Below are positions 37,629-46,155 of a DNA stretch of 64,000 bases, piece after piece. The notes under the pieces are model-generated. The model saw only the letters and a list, made by a program, of their open reading frames with translations, was not told the origin of the DNA and did not search any database. Each line of letters opens with the position of its first letter. Positions within the stretch are counted from its first letter, which is position 1. The stretch covers positions 992,001 to 1,056,000 of the forward strand of contig NZ_JARUBP010000001.1 in assembly GCF_029626225.1 (NCBI RefSeq), in the 5' to 3' direction. A program made the position numbers and the translations under genes. Source of the DNA: Asanoa sp. WMMD1127. GTDB taxonomy: Bacteria > Actinomycetota > Actinomycetes > Mycobacteriales > Micromonosporaceae.

Positions 37629-38075
37629 TCAGCCCTCCCCACGGATGACGAGCTTCGACCAGGCGGTCGCCACGGGCTGGCCCGCGGTGTCGCTGATGTC
37701 GGTGCGCGTGGTGATGAAGTCGTGGCCGCCGCGCGAGATGATCTCCTCGATCGTCTGCACGCCGACGAGCTCGTCGCCCGCCACGATCGGCCGGGTGTAG
37801 TGGAAGCGCTGGTCGCCGTGCACGACCCGCGAGTAGTCGATCGCCAGGTCCGGGTCGTCGACGACGTCGTTGTTGGACGCGAACGAGACCACGGTCGGGA
37901 ACGTCGGTGGCGCGATCACGTCGGCGTAGCCGAGGGCGCGGGCCGCCTCCGGGTCGTGGTAGGCGGCGTCGGTGGCGCCGATCGCCTTCGCGAACTCACG
38001 GATCTTCTCGCGGCCGACCAGGTAGGGCGGGGTGGGCGGGTAACTGCGGCCTACGTACGACGGGTCCAGAGGCAT
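37629..38075 (-). CDS. hadA: Dehydratase subunit HadA-like (UPF0336)
   Basis: A 148-residue hot-dog protein. ATG at 38075 (MPLDPSYVGRSYPPTPPY) is preferred to an upstream in-frame ATG by family length. KIREFAKAIGATDAAYHDP and IVHGDQRF-like VVHGDQRFHYTRPIVAGDE match the non-catalytic, substrate-binding MaoC_dehydrat_N subunit. Encoded with hadB and downstream of rpmG. Confidence 0.85.
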   Translation of the reverse strand: MPLDPSYVGRSYPPTPPYLVGREKIREFAKAIGATDAAYHDPEAARALGYADVIAPPTFPTVVSFASNNDVVDDPDLAIDYSRVVHGDQRFHYTRPIVAGDELVGVQTIEEIISRGGHDFITTRTDISDTAGQPVATAWSKLVIRGEG

Positions 38076-38170
38076 GCGCTGATGGTAAGCGCCCGGGGCC
38101 GGGTGCAGCACAACGGCCGGCCCGCCGTGTTGGCGGTGCCGGCCGAGTGAAGCCTGAACGGAGCGCTGGG

Positions 38171-38338
38171 TCAGCGGGTCTCGCGGTGGACCGTGTGGCG
38201 GCCGTCGCGCGGGCAGAACTTGCGCAGCTCGATGCGGTCCGGGTCGTTACGCCGGTTCTTCCGCGTGATGTAGTTGCGCTCCTTGCACTCCGTGCACGCC
38301 AAAGTGATCTTGGGACGGACGTCGGTCGCCTTGGCCAC
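38171..38338 (-). CDS. rpmG: 50S ribosomal protein bL33
   Basis: 55 residues from a GTG start at 38338 ([18 protein letters not shown]). It has three cysteines: CTEC and one in FCPRDGRH. The fourth zinc ligand of the C+ form (CPxC) is Asp here, with a nearby His. It heads the rpmG-hadA-hadB run. Too short to be found by a length cutoff, but unmistakable. Confidence 0.95.
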   Translation of the reverse strand: MAKATDVRPKITLACTECKERNYITRKNRRNDPDRIELRKFCPRDGRHTVHRETR

Positions 38339-38410
38339 GGCGGGGTGCCTTCCTCGTAACGGGTGTGAACCTACCGGCCGACCAGATTACCTGGCCGTGC
38401 GGTCATTCAG

Positions 38411-38433
38411 CAAAACGGGCGCCGGTGGCGCCC
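38411..38433 (-). terminator. Terminator of the tRNA-Thr/tRNA-Met unit
   Basis: A perfect 7-bp stem GGGCGCC/GGCGCCC with a 3-base loop followed by GTTTT on the minus strand, 11 bases after the end of tRNA-Met. It ends the two-tRNA transcript before rpmG. Confidence 0.8.
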
Positions 38434-38443
38434 GAATCAACAG

Positions 38444-38516
38444 TAGCGGTGGCCGGACTTGAACCGGCGACACAGCGATTATGAGCCGCTTGCTCTGCCA
38501 ACTGAGCTACACCGCC
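38444..38516 (-). tRNA. metT: tRNA-Met (CAU), elongator type
   Basis: 73 bases with acceptor GGCGGUG/CACCGCU (first pair G-U), discriminator A and anticodon loop CUCAUAA. The first pair is formed, unlike the mismatched C1-A72 of initiator tRNA, so this is the elongator. No encoded CCA. Downstream of tRNA-Thr by 13 bases. Confidence 0.95.
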
Positions 38517-38529
38517 GCGGGTGGAACAG

Positions 38530-38602
38530 AGCCCCCTTACGGAATCGAACCGTAGACCTTCTCCTTACCATGGAGACGCTCTGCCGACTGAGCTAAGGGG
38601 GC
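38530..38602 (-). tRNA. thrT: tRNA-Thr (GGU)
   Basis: 73 bases, acceptor GCCCCCU/AGGGGGC, anticodon loop AUGGUAA giving GGU, T arm GUUCGAUUC. Discriminator U. No encoded CCA. It leads the thrT-metT pair. Confidence 0.96.
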
Positions 38603-38633
38603 GCGCGATCTAGCTCGCTGACGCGCAGGGGTA

Positions 38634-38662
38634 AGAGTACACGGCCGTTGTCAGGCCACGAA
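38634..38662 (-). promoter_or_regulatory. Possible tRNA-Thr promoter
   Basis: Minus-strand TACTCT (38634-38639), the same -10 as rpsL, with a weak -35 TTCGTG (38657-38662) 17 bases upstream. The start would be about 25 bases before the tRNA, a normal distance. Confidence 0.4.
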
Positions 38663-38694
38663 ATCGGGATACGCGTGCCGTCCGGGCGAGTATG

Positions 38695-41238
38695 TCAGGT
38701 GACCGCGCGCAGTCTGCGGACCTCGCCGGCGGCCGTCGAGTCGGCCTCCGTCTGCGCCGCGAACCAGGCCTCGAGCCGCTCGTAGGGCAGTGGACGGCTG
38801 AACAGGAAGCCCTGGCCGACCTCGCAACCGATGTCCTGCAACAGCTCCAGCGTCAGCTCGCTCTCGACGCCTTCGGCGACCACCGTGAGGCCGAACTGCT
38901 GCGAGAGCGTCACGACCGCGTTGACGATCGCGAGGTCGGCCGGGTCGGTCGCCATGCCCTGCACGAACGAGCGGTCCACCTTGACCTCGTGCACCGGCAA
39001 CCGGCGGAGGTACGACAGCGACGAGTAGCCGGTGCCGAAGTCGTCCACCGACAGGCGTACGCCGATGTCGCGCAACCGGCGCAACGTGGGCATCGGCCGG
39101 TCGGTGCCGTCCAGGACGCCCTCTTCCTTGATCTCGAAGGTCAGCCGGTGCGGGGCGACGCCGTACTCGCCCAGGAGCTCCTGGACACGGGTCGGGAAGT
39201 CGGCGTCGATCAGCGTACGGGCGGAGAGGTTGACCGAGATCGACAACGGGTGGTCGGTGGCGGCCCAGTCGCGGCAGCGCTTGAGACCCTCCTTGAGGAC
39301 GGCCTCGGTGAGCCGGCCGAGCTGCCCGGTGTGCTCGGCGACGGCGACGAAGTCCTCCGGTGGCACGGCGCCGTGGGCCGGGTGCTCCCAGCGGGCGAGG
39401 CACTCGACACCGATCAACCGGCGGTCGGTGAGCGTGACCTTGGGCTGGAAGTAGACCTCGATCTGGTCGTCGTCGAGGGCCTGGCGCAGGTCGCCGGCGA
39501 GCGAGAGGCGGCGGACCGAGCGCGATTCGAGGCCGGCGTTGAAGAGCTGGATGCTGCCGGGCACGGTCTTGGCCGCGGTGGCGGCGAGATCGGCCCGCTG
39601 CAGCAACGTGGCCGCGTCACTCCCGTGATCGGGATGCACGACGATCCCGACGGCGGTCTCGACGTCGACCGTCAGGGAACCGAACACCATTTGATCGCGG
39701 ATCTGCCGACGCATCTGCGCGCCCAGCGCCTCGGCCGCTTCGGGACTCTCGACCCGCAACGTCACCGCGAACTCGTCGCCGCTGGCCCGCCCGACGAGCG
39801 CGCCAGATGGCGCATGCCGACGCAGGCGCCGACCAACCTCGGCGAGGACCTGGTCGCCCGCACCGTGGCCGAGCGACTCGTTGACCTGACGCAGGCCATC
39901 CACATCGAACAGAAGCAGCGCGACCTGTTCGCCAGGCGCACGAACGCCCACTGATTCTTCGATCGCTGCGGTGATCCGCCGCCGATTGGGCAGGCCGGTC
40001 AGCGAGTCGTGGTTGGCGTCGTGGCGCAGGCGATCAACCAAGCGCGAGTTCTCGACCGCAACGGCCGCATGAGCCGCGATGGTCTCCAGCAACCGCGCGT
40101 CGCCGGGACCCAACGTGGCGTTGTCACCCAGCCGGTTGGCCACCTCGAGCGTGCCGATGACCGCCGAGCCTGCCCGCAACGCTACGACGATGGCATCCTT
40201 CGACCCCACCGCGGCCAACTCGGCGCGCAAGTCCTCACCGCCGAGGCGGTGACCGATGGCTATCGTCTCCCCGCTCTCCCGAACACGATGACGGATCGAA
40301 TCGGGCACCCCGGTGAGATCGACCAGCCCCGAGTCGTCGATGCGGGCGCTAAGCAGAATTTCCGGGTAGCGCCCTAGCGCGGGCAACCACAGGGTGGCGT
40401 ATTCGACTTGGAGCAACCCCCGCACCTGCTGCAACAGGACGTCGGTGAGACGGCCGTCGTGCGGAGTGTCAGCGATGGCGCGGGTCAGGTCATAGATTTC
40501 GCTGAGGGTGCGGTGCTGACGCACGAACTGGGTATACGAGCGGTAGGCGGCGACGAAACAGATACCCAGGGCCGCCAACAAGGCAACTGCCCACGGTCCC
40601 TGCTGGATGATCACCAGCGTGACGAGACCGATCGTGAGATTGATACCGCTGACGATGTGACCGGGTGTGGCGATCTGCACCAGCGTGCGGGTGGAGATGC
40701 GGCCCTGCACGAGGGTGATGACGCCAACCGTCGCGGCCAGCGTGAAGGTCGCGTAGCCGAACACCGCGACGGCGATGACGGCCCACTCGAACGGGCCGGC
40801 TTCCTTGGGCATGCCCGGCGCGTGCAAGGGCCCGAACGCGAAGACCAGCAGGCACGCCAGCGCCGTTCCGGCCGCGTTGCTGGCGACGTTGAACCAGAGC
40901 TTGACCGGCGATGAACGGTGGACCTGGCGCGAGATGAGGATCGCCAGGACGCGAGCGACGATCAGCGTTAGGGGCGGGACCCAATACAGCGCCAGTACCA
41001 GCGGGATCTCTGTTAGAACGATCTTGAACGCTTGACGACGAACCTGGAAGACGAGTGGCGTCAGGTCGGCCGTGACGAACAGACCCAGGAAAAGCAGGCC
41101 GAGAAGCCAGCTACCGGCGAAGTCCCTCTGGTTGAGGCAGATGACCAGCGTGACCAGGACAGCGAACAGCGCCATCGGCGCGGTCAGCAGCCAGGCAAGA
41201 TCTTCTGAGCGACGAACGTTGCTGCGGGCAGCGGTCAC
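38695..41238 (-). CDS. Membrane GAF-GGDEF-EAL cyclic-di-GMP protein
   Basis: 847 residues. About 1-230: seven or eight membrane spans (MASE-like sensor). About 245-400: GAF domain. 405-560: GGDEF domain with SGDEF at 486-490 and metal-binding Asp in LLLFDVDG. 575-830: EAL domain with ECL at 612-614 in place of EAL, plus VDDFGTGYSSL (731-741) and EGVE (789-792). The EAL Glu is kept. It may make or break cyclic-di-GMP, or both; which activity remains cannot be told. No clear operon partner. Confidence 0.9.
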   Translation of the reverse strand: MTAARSNVRRSEDLAWLLTAPMALFAVLVTLVICLNQRDFAGSWLLGLLFLGLFVTADLTPLVFQVRRQAFKIVLTEIPLVLALYWVPPLTLIVARVLAILISRQVHRSSPVKLWFNVASNAAGTALACLLVFAFGPLHAPGMPKEAGPFEWAVIAVAVFGYATFTLAATVGVITLVQGRISTRTLVQIATPGHIVSGINLTIGLVTLVIIQQGPWAVALLAALGICFVAAYRSYTQFVRQHRTLSEIYDLTRAIADTPHDGRLTDVLLQQVRGLLQVEYATLWLPALGRYPEILLSARIDDSGLVDLTGVPDSIRHRVRESGETIAIGHRLGGEDLRAELAAVGSKDAIVVALRAGSAVIGTLEVANRLGDNATLGPGDARLLETIAAHAAVAVENSRLVDRLRHDANHDSLTGLPNRRRITAAIEESVGVRAPGEQVALLLFDVDGLRQVNESLGHGAGDQVLAEVGRRLRRHAPSGALVGRASGDEFAVTLRVESPEAAEALGAQMRRQIRDQMVFGSLTVDVETAVGIVVHPDHGSDAATLLQRADLAATAAKTVPGSIQLFNAGLESRSVRRLSLAGDLRQALDDDQIEVYFQPKVTLTDRRLIGVECLARWEHPAHGAVPPEDFVAVAEHTGQLGRLTEAVLKEGLKRCRDWAATDHPLSISVNLSARTLIDADFPTRVQELLGEYGVAPHRLTFEIKEEGVLDGTDRPMPTLRRLRDIGVRLSVDDFGTGYSSLSYLRRLPVHEVKVDRSFVQGMATDPADLAIVNAVVTLSQQFGLTVVAEGVESELTLELLQDIGCEVGQGFLFSRPLPYERLEAWFAAQTEADSTAAGEVRRLRAVT

Positions 41239-41281
41239 CGGTTCACGCTCTCACTATGGGCGCGACGCCGCGCCGTCCCTG

Positions 41282-41479
41282 TCAGCCCCAGTCGTAACTG
41301 AAGGCGGTGAACGCGGACTCGGACGCGACGTTCGACACCACGGAGCCGACACCCGAGACCTCGGCGCGGTCGACGTAGGCGTCGGCCGACGCGACACCTC
41401 CTGCGACCAAGGCTCCAAAACCGAGAACGGCAAAGATGGCGGCCCGACCGACCCAACGGCCGAACAAGCGTGCGCGCAT
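41282..41479 (-). CDS. Small secreted peptide
   Basis: 65 residues: Arg-rich start (MRARLFGRWVGR), a hydrophobic core (AAIFAVLGFGALVAGGV) and a signal peptidase site at ASA-DA. The mature peptide of about 32 residues (AYVDRAEVSGVGSVV ... FTAFSYDWG) has no Cys. SD AGGAG lies seven bases before the ATG. I do not recognise a family. It lies just downstream-to-left of a 210-base gap and before the GGDEF-EAL gene. Confidence 0.65.
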   Translation of the reverse strand: MRARLFGRWVGRAAIFAVLGFGALVAGGVASADAYVDRAEVSGVGSVVSNVASESAFTAFSYDWG

Positions 41480-41692
41480 CTGGTTGCTCCTGTCACAAGG
41501 TGGGGCGGTGGTGAGTAAGAAGATGGTGCCACATCATGCACGGCCAAGCACAGGGCATCAGGCCGGGCCCGAACCATCGGCAGATGAAAACCCAACCAAT
41601 CGTATGAGCCCAACCTTAGACGTCCCTTTGCAAGGTCGCATTTGTCCAGTGGCCGGCTGACCGTTCCGGTCCACTGCGGTGACAATCCGGTG

Positions 41693-42154
41693 ATGACCGG
41701 ACGACCCCGAACGGTGGACGCCCCGCCCCCGCGCACCCGCATCCTGGCCGAGTGCGACCGCCGTGGCCGGGATGCGGTGATCGATGGCTGCCTGACCCTG
41801 TTGTCCGGTGGGGACGACCGGGACCCCGCTCTCCTGCTGGTACTCGGCGGTCCGGCCACATCGTGGGCACTCGATCCGGAGCAGGGCGGTCCGGGATCTT
41901 CGCGCTGGTACTGGGTCCGCGTCTGGGCGGCGCGCGGGTTGCTCTGGGCGTGGGACGAGCGGGCCACATCGACGATCATCACGGCCCTGGCCGACCCGGA
42001 ATGGCGCGTCCGCGAGATGGCCGCGAAGGTCGTCGCCCGCCATCTGGTCGGTGACGCATTGGCAGCGGTCACTGTGTTGCGAGCGGACCCGGTGCCGCGG
42101 GTGCGGGCGGCGGCGCAGCGGGCCGTGGTCGTCCTGACCGCCGCGGGCGCCTGA
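41693..42154 (+). CDS. HEAT-repeat-like protein
   Basis: 153 residues from ATG at 41693 (MTGRPRTVDAPPP). The C-terminal half has two helical repeats with the HEAT/PBS lyase pattern (LADPEWRVREMAAKVVARH and LRADPVPRVRAAAQRAVVV). The N-terminal part has YWVRVWAARGLLWAW. Such proteins usually bind other proteins; no partner is evident. Confidence 0.7.
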   Translation: MTGRPRTVDAPPPRTRILAECDRRGRDAVIDGCLTLLSGGDDRDPALLLVLGGPATSWALDPEQGGPGSSRWYWVRVWAARGLLWAWDERATSTIITALADPEWRVREMAAKVVARHLVGDALAAVTVLRADPVPRVRAAAQRAVVVLTAAGA

Positions 42155-42289
42155 CCACCCACTCGCCAGACTTTGATCTAGAAGATGCGGACATGCTTCT
42201 TCTTGCGGATGGCGCACACCCACCGCCAACGCCAGGACCCCAGGCTTCCACGACCGTGTTGGTTCCGCGTTGGACCGACGCGCGTTGCC

Positions 42290-42715
42290 TCAGGCGGTCG
42301 GTGCCGGTCGCGGCGGCCAGTGCCGGTGCTCGTCGTCGCTCGGACTCATCAACCCGATCTGATGCCCGTCCGGATCAGCGACGATCGCGTACCGCGACCC
42401 CCAGAACGCGTCGAACGGCACCTGACGGCTCTCGTACCCGGCCTCCGTGATCTTCCGCCACACCGCGTCCACCTCCTCGCGGCTCGGCAACCGGGTGCTG
42501 AGCACGCCGCTGCCCGCCGACGCCGGAGGCGAGCCGCTGTTCCACAACGCGACCGACCCGATCTCGTCGAGCTCGACCGACAGCCCGTCCGGGAACGCGA
42601 ACTCGACATGTGGCCCGGTCGGCTCGCCCACCCACCCGAGCAGGCGATAGAAAGCGAGACTCGCCGCGAGATCGCGCACGAGATAATTCACCTGCGCCGG
42701 CACCGGGGGCGTCAT
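42290..42715 (-). CDS. VOC-superfamily protein
   Basis: 141 residues, ATG at 42715 (MTPPVPAQVNYLVRD). Two beta-alpha-beta modules: VRDLAASLAFYRLLGW and the later FWGSRYAIVADPDGHQIGLM, the glyoxalase/bleomycin-resistance signature. The Glu/His metal pattern is partly kept (VEFAFPDG; DPDGHQIG). Specific substrate unknown. Confidence 0.82.
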   Translation of the reverse strand: MTPPVPAQVNYLVRDLAASLAFYRLLGWVGEPTGPHVEFAFPDGLSVELDEIGSVALWNSGSPPASAGSGVLSTRLPSREEVDAVWRKITEAGYESRQVPFDAFWGSRYAIVADPDGHQIGLMSPSDDEHRHWPPRPAPTA

Positions 42716-42793
42716 TCGCACAGCGTGCCACGAACGCACACACGAAATTGGCCCCCGCCCGCGTTTCCGCTGGTCAGGGGCCGCTCTCAACGC

Positions 42794-42877
42794 TGGTGGC
42801 GGGTGAAGGATTCGAACCTTCGTAGCTTTCGCGACGGATTTACAGTCCGCTCCCATTGGCCGCTCGGGCAACCCGCC
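42794..42877 (-). tRNA. tyrT: tRNA-Tyr (GUA)
   Basis: 84 bases including an apparent encoded CCA (42794-42796). Acceptor GGCGGGU/ACCCGCC, anticodon loop CUGUAAA (GUA), long variable arm as expected for class II Tyr tRNA, T arm GUUCGAAUC. Confidence 0.96.
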
Positions 42878-43025
42878 AGGGCGTGCCGCCACACCGGATG
42901 CGGCAGCGGAAGCAAGGATAGCGGTAGCACCGGCCCGCAACGCAACCGGGTACGGTCGGCATTGTTCGCGCCGCCGTGCCGGCGCGTAAACCGCCAGAAC
43001 ACCGCACCGACGCAGGAGCATGATC

Positions 43026-43523
43026 ATGGCAGCGAACCCGTCCTTCGACGTCGTCAGCAAGGTCGACCACCAGGAGGTCGACAACGCCGTACGCCAGGCC
43101 GAGAAGGAACTCTCCACCCGCTTCGACTTCCGCGGCACCGGTGCGGAGATCACCTGGGCGGGCGGCGACGCGGCGGTCAACGTCAGCGCCGAGACCGAGG
43201 AGCGCGTCAAGGCCGCCCTCGACGTCTTCAAGGAGAAGCTGGTCAAGCGCAACATCTCGCTCAAGTCGCTGGACGCCGGCGAGCCGCGCCAGTCGGGCAA
43301 GACCTACAAGATCGACGCGAAGATCGTGCAGGGCATCGACTCCGAGAAGGCCAAGGCGATCAGCAAGATGATCCGCGACGAGGGCCCGAAGGGCGTCCAG
43401 GCCCAGATCCAGGGCGACCAGCTCCGCGTCACCGGCAAGAAGAAGGACGACCTCCAGGCCGTCATCACCCTCCTCAAGGGCGGCGACTTCGGCATCGCCC
43501 TGCAGTTCACGAACTACCGCTAG
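43026..43523 (+). CDS. YajQ-family nucleotide-binding protein
   Basis: 165 residues (UPF0234). ATG at 43026 is chosen since AGGAG is seven bases upstream; an ATG two codons earlier is too close to it. It has the conserved [16 protein letters not shown] start, the [13 protein letters not shown] strand and the [12 protein letters not shown] end. YajQ proteins bind nucleotides, and some bind cyclic-di-GMP; binding here is untested. Confidence 0.92.
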   Translation: MAANPSFDVVSKVDHQEVDNAVRQAEKELSTRFDFRGTGAEITWAGGDAAVNVSAETEERVKAALDVFKEKLVKRNISLKSLDAGEPRQSGKTYKIDAKIVQGIDSEKAKAISKMIRDEGPKGVQAQIQGDQLRVTGKKKDDLQAVITLLKGGDFGIALQFTNYR

Positions 43524-43562
43524 ATCAAGAGCCAGAGCCGGTCCCGGGTCCGCCGGCGGCAC

Positions 43563-43616
43563 GACCGTCGCTCCCGCCGGGGACCGCTCGCTCCGCTTCG
43601 CTGCCAGGCCCGCGCC
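43563..43616. repeat. Dispersed 54-bp repeat, copy 1
   Basis: This 54-base stretch (GACCGTCGCTCCCGCCGGGG at its start) recurs at 47212-47265 with a single difference. It contains the CTCGCTCCGCTTCGC motif and ends in the left arm of the terminator at 43606. Confidence 0.9.
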
Positions 43617-43639
43617 TCACAACCTAGAGGCGCGGGCCT
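43606..43639. terminator. Terminator after the YajQ gene
   Basis: A perfect 13-bp stem, AGGCCCGCGCCTC (43606-43618) with its complement (43627-43639) and an 8-base loop, 82 bases after the stop. Confidence 0.8.
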
Positions 43640-43684
43640 CGCGCGGCGTGCCTCATGCGGGGCCGAAGGCTCGCACGCCGGCGC

Positions 43685-43690
43685 ACTAGG
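43685..43690. repeat. Target site duplication, left
   Basis: ACTAGG directly abuts the left end of the IS element and is repeated exactly at 44806-44811. The CTAG core is a known preference of IS481-family elements. Confidence 0.85.
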
Positions 43691-44726
43691 TGTGCTGCCC
43701 AGCGAGGTTGGTCAACCTGGTGATGGGTGGTAGGCCGCCGATCGCGGTGTGGGGTCGGTGGTGATTGTAGTGATGCAGGAAGGCCGGTAAGGCCTTCCTG
43801 CGGGCCTGTTCGCTGGTGTAGAGCCGGGCCAGTGCCCAGCCGTCGGTCATCGTGCGGTGGAACCGTTCGACCTTCCCGTTGGTCTGCGGCCGGTAGGGGC
43901 GGGTCTTGCGTGGGCGGATGCCCAGTTGGATGCAGGCGTCGCGCCAGGCGTGGGACTTGTAGGCCGATCCGTTGTCGGACAGGACCCGTTCGACGGTCAC
44001 ACCGCGGGCGGCGAACCACGCCACCGCGTGGCGCAGGACGTCGATGGCGGTGGCTGCCTTCTCGTCGTCGCGGATCTCGGCGTAGGCGACGCGGGAGTGG
44101 TCATCGATGACGGTGTGGACGAACGCGGTCCCGACTCTCGGTTCCCATTTCGCGTTACGGACCCCGGTGCGCTGGGCGGTGGCCTCGCGGTTGCGGTCGC
44201 CCTGGCGGCGCCCGACGAAACGCCAACCGCCCCCGTCGGGGACGTTCCCGTACTTCTTCACATCGACGTGCAGCATCGCCCCGGGATGATCGTGTTCGTA
44301 ACGGCGGACAGGTTCCCCGGTGACCCGATCTATGTGGGTCAGCCGGTTGACCCGGCAGCGGACCAGGACCGCCTACACGGTCGAGGCCGCCATCGCCAGC
44401 TTGGCGGCGATCTGGACCGGTCCGAGACGGCGTTTCAACCGCAGGTGCACGATCGTGCGGACCAGCGGCTGCGGCGTGCGCGTCGGGCTGCGGTGCGGCC
44501 GGCTCGAGCGGTCCTGCATACCGGCCTCACCCGCGGCGTGGTACCGGTCAACCCACCGTTTCGCGGTCCGGTACGACACGTCGAACCGCCGCGCGGCCGC
44601 GGCGATCGTCCAGCCCTGCTCGACCACCAGCCGGGCCAGTTTCAGACGTGCTATCGGAGTCAAAGCTGCGTTAGCGTGTGCCACGAGGCCTCCAGTCAAC
44701 GTGAAGCGGTTCTTCGACAGCTCCAC
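43686..44726 (-). pseudogene. IS481-family transposase, interrupted by amber stop
   Basis: The frame codes for 346 codons. Part 1 (44726-44376) is the helix-turn-helix half (LARLVVEQGWTIAAAARRFD). It ends at TAG (44373-44375); reading continues in the same frame into part 2 (to 43686), the DDE half: HVDVKKYG, LSDNGSAY and GKVERFHR carry the catalytic Asp, Asp and Glu. Only this single nonsense codon breaks the gene. The final TAG stop lies in the target duplication, not in the element. Confidence 0.9.
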
Positions 44727-44805
44727 TTCACGACCGGAGGCCTCACCCGTTCAAGACCTAAATCGTCTCGTCACACAACCTTGACCAACCTCCCCGAACA
44801 GCACA
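43691..44805 (-). mobile_element. IS481-family insertion sequence
   Basis: 1115 bases bounded by imperfect 25-bp inverted repeats, 43691-43715 and 44781-44805, sharing TGTGCTG at the tips and GAGGTTGGTCAA inside. A 6-bp ACTAGG duplication flanks it. The transposase is broken by one amber codon, so the copy is probably immobile unless helped in trans. Ends and duplication are intact, so insertion is fairly recent. Confidence 0.92.
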
Positions 44806-44811
44806 ACTAGG
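44806..44811. repeat. Target site duplication, right
   Basis: Second copy of ACTAGG. Its CTA (44807-44809) is the TAG stop of the MFS gene on the minus strand. Confidence 0.85.
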
Positions 44812-46066
44812 CCGGGTCGGGGGTCAGGGCGTTCTCGAGGCGTAGGTCCGCGTGTTTCTCGGCTCGCCGGATCGGGCCCCTCGCCGGCGCCGCGACCGCC
44901 GCGCCCACCGCCACCGCGACCCCCGCGAACACGAACGCCCACGGCGCCCCCGCCCGGTCGACGAGCCACCCCGCCACCGCACCGCCCACGGCCGACGCCG
45001 CCACCGACACGGTAACCACCCAGGTATAGGCCTCGTTCAGCATCGACCCGGGCGCGATCCGGCCGACCATCGTGTTCTCGACGGTCAAGCCGGGAGCGAT
45101 CACGACGCCGCCGAAGACCAGCGCGATGCCGAGGAGGAGTGGCGTAGGCATCACCGCGTACACCGCGAAGGTCGCCGCCAGCAGCGTCAACAGGAAGGCG
45201 AACTGGCGGGTCATGTTGGCCGCCGGCCGGCGGGTGCCGAACCAGAAGCCGCCGACCGCGCTGCCGACCGCCCACACCGCGAGCAGGATGCCGGCCAGGC
45301 TCTCGGGGTCGGCCACGCCCTCCGCGGCCGCGAACGCCGGCACCGTCACGCCGGTCGCGCCGAATGCCGTGCCGAGGCCGAACACGCAGACCAGCAGCGC
45401 CGGGAAGCCGCCGACCCGCAGCGGGCCCAGGCCCTTCGCGTGTGCCGACGGCGGGTGCGGTTGCCAACCCCGCATGACCTTGCCCAGCGCGACCACGACC
45501 GTGCCGACGAGGGTGACCACGCCCGCGCCCAGCAGGGCCGCGGTGGCGTCGGCGAACAGGAGGAAACCGGAGACCAGCAGCGGGCCGAGCACGAAGACGA
45601 GCTCGAACACCGCGGTCTCGGCGGCGAGGGCGAGGTTGCGCAGCGCGAAGCGACCGGTGGACGGCGCCGTGATGTCGTTCCAGGCGCCGCGAAGGGCGGC
45701 GGACAGCGGCGGGTACGTCGCGCCGGCGAGCGCCGTCGTCGCGTAGATGACGCCCAGGCCGTGGCTGTGCGCCAGCACCAGGGCCAGCAGCGCCAGCGGG
45801 TGGGCGATGCCGGTGGCCAGCAGAACCGGGGTCGGGCCGATCCGGTCGGCGATCCGGCCGGCGAGCGGGCTGAGCACGGCGCCGGACACCGCGTAGATGC
45901 CGCCGGCCACGCCCGCCGGGCCGAAGCGGCCGGTGACGCCCTGCACCACGAGCAGCAGGGCGAGCGGCGTCATGCCGATCCCGAGCCGGCCGATGATGCC
46001 GAAGACGAACAGCGCCGGTGCGCCGGGGATCCGCCAGACCACCAGGTACTGCCGAAGCGCTGCCAC
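44807..46066 (-). CDS. MFS transporter
   Basis: 419 residues, GTG start, with 12 predicted membrane spans. The loop between spans 2 and 3 reads [17 protein letters not shown], a variant of MFS motif A, and a long basic mid-loop ([18 protein letters not shown]) divides two halves. The substrate is unknown; drug efflux is possible. Its stop codon is supplied by the target copy next to the IS element, so the protein is intact. Confidence 0.87.
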   Translation of the reverse strand: MAALRQYLVVWRIPGAPALFVFGIIGRLGIGMTPLALLLVVQGVTGRFGPAGVAGGIYAVSGAVLSPLAGRIADRIGPTPVLLATGIAHPLALLALVLAHSHGLGVIYATTALAGATYPPLSAALRGAWNDITAPSTGRFALRNLALAAETAVFELVFVLGPLLVSGFLLFADATAALLGAGVVTLVGTVVVALGKVMRGWQPHPPSAHAKGLGPLRVGGFPALLVCVFGLGTAFGATGVTVPAFAAAEGVADPESLAGILLAVWAVGSAVGGFWFGTRRPAANMTRQFAFLLTLLAATFAVYAVMPTPLLLGIALVFGGVVIAPGLTVENTMVGRIAPGSMLNEAYTWVVTVSVAASAVGGAVAGWLVDRAGAPWAFVFAGVAVAVGAAVAAPARGPIRRAEKHADLRLENALTPDPA

Positions 46067-46088
46067 GAACGAGACACCCCCGTAACGA

Positions 46089-46129
46089 CCGGAAGACCAG
46101 CCGAACCTAACGGTCGACTGGTCTTCCGG
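46089..46129 (-). terminator. Terminator after htpX
   Basis: A perfect 12-bp stem (46089-46100 with 46118-46129) and a 17-base loop, between the htpX stop and the MFS start. Confidence 0.75.
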
Positions 46130-46155
46130 CCTACTTGTTTACGTGGTGACGCGGG

